NCBI GenBank assembly: GCA_050331475.1
Contig: JBHJGU010000083.1
Location: 1-5,508, forward strand
From: JBHJGU01 sp050331475
GTDB lineage: Bacteria > Pseudomonadota > Alphaproteobacteria > Caulobacterales > Maricaulaceae
Reading direction: 5' to 3'
DNA: 5,508 nucleotides
Below, piece by piece: positions 5,234 through 5,508 of this stretch. The notes under the pieces were generated by a model that ran no database searches, was not told where the DNA came from, and was given only the letters and a program-made list of their open reading frames with translations. Positions within the stretch are counted from its first letter, which is position 1. Every line of letters begins with the position of its first letter. A program made the position numbers and the translations under genes.

Positions 5234-5508
5234 GCCGGGCTCCCTGCTCGCGTCCGCTCACAGGTGCGCGCGCGAACGAAAAGGTCAAGCCAAGCTCTGT
5301 GAATCCGCTAGCAACCGGGCGAAGAAACGTGACCGCGCTAAGTCATGAACTCATAAACGCCGACCGCCAGGGTCGTGGCGAATAGCGTCGTCGACCAGGC
5401 GCAAGCGTGCAGGAAACCTCACTGGTTTTCAAACGCTTGCAACGCCGTCGTCGGCGCTAGGCGCCCGATCCTTCGGACGCGCCAACGGCGTCGAGGGGCG
5501 GCGTCGAG
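5234..5508. other. Region upstream of gor without a convincing gene
   Basis: These 275 bp contain the gor leader but no gene that I can support. The Shine-Dalgarno site of gor lies at 5240-5245. On the minus strand TTGACC (5283-5288) resembles a -35, but no good -10 follows at 16-18 bp. One minus-strand frame is open from the window edge to TGA at 5419-5421, and continues in the same frame from 5418 to TAG at 5338-5340 as a short hydrophobic peptide. The Arg-rich first part could be the end of an upstream gene or chance. A 40-nt hairpin (listed separately) sits here, and two smaller GC-rich hairpins follow at 5443-5456 and 5453-5465. Confidence 0.5.
5401..5440. repeat. Inverted repeat able to form a long imperfect hairpin
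   Basis: GCAAGCGT (5401-5408) is the exact reverse complement of ACGCTTGC (5433-5440). Inside it GGAAACC (5412-5418) pairs with GGTTTTC (5424-5430), with one G-U wobble in plus-strand RNA or one A-C mismatch in minus-strand RNA. The apical loop is TCACT (5419-5423) and a 3/2-nt internal loop separates the two stems. Neither strand has a T-run after the stem, so it is not a standard rho-independent terminator. It could be a factor-dependent terminator, a processing or mRNA-stability element, or a protein-binding site. I cannot tell which. Confidence 0.55.

Noticed and set aside
3825..5302. Plus-strand open frames opposite gor (for example 3920-4414, 4424-4852, 4871-5302)
   Set aside because: All are antisense to a full-length gor with every catalytic motif in place. 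Long antisense frames are common in GC-rich genes.
5401..5440. Selenocysteine reading of the TGA at 5419-5421, which lies in the apical loop of the hairpin
   Set aside because: Bacterial SECIS elements sit just downstream of the UGA, not around it, and no recognisable selenoprotein sequence surrounds it. Coincidence is more likely.
5487..5508. Direct repeat GGCGTCGAG at 5487-5495 and 5500-5508
   Set aside because: Only two 9-bp copies in a GC-rich stretch cut off by the window edge. Too little to call a repeat array.
1..5508. tRNA or rRNA genes, CRISPR arrays, transposases or insertion sequence ends
   Set aside because: I looked through the intergenic regions for these and saw no cloverleaf, regular spaced repeats, or terminal inverted repeats flanking a transposase.

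Overview
The window looks like ordinary chromosome from a GC-rich alphaproteobacterium. The class II DAHP synthase and the glutathione reductase both have the form common in Alphaproteobacteria and plants, and the genes are tightly packed with Shine-Dalgarno sites. A Caulobacterales/Maricaulales-type host is my guess from these protein styles and cannot be settled without a database search.

Layout. (1) Bases 1-1301, minus strand: a class II DAHP synthase, the first enzyme of the shikimate pathway. It runs off the left edge and lacks only the last ~20 residues. (2) Bases 1302-1482: a divergent intergenic region holding a good promoter with an overlapping BlaI-type operator in front of the next operon. 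(3) Bases 1498-3773, plus strand: a two-gene operon joined by an ATGA overlap, encoding a BlaI/MecI/CopY-family repressor and a BlaR1-like M56 membrane zinc metallopeptidase. (4) Bases 3774-3847: a short convergent gap with a rho-independent terminator. (5) Bases 3848-5233, minus strand: a complete glutathione-disulfide reductase (gor). (6) Bases 5234-5508: no convincing gene, but a strong 40-nt inverted repeat.

How the genes work together. The repressor/protease pair forms one regulatory module. By the BlaI/BlaR1 paradigm the membrane protein senses an external signal, its cytoplasmic HExxH domain becomes active, and the repressor is removed from its own promoter. The unusual part is the sensor. 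The region after the last membrane segment is not a penicillin-binding domain: it is a ~240-residue, charged, helix-rich segment with no SxxK motif, and its DNA is clearly less GC-rich than the rest of the gene. An in-frame ATG with an AAGGAG site just before the last membrane segment could also let this region be made alone as a secreted protein. The target genes and the signal cannot be read from this window. The DAHP synthase and glutathione reductase are housekeeping neighbours with no visible functional link to the module.
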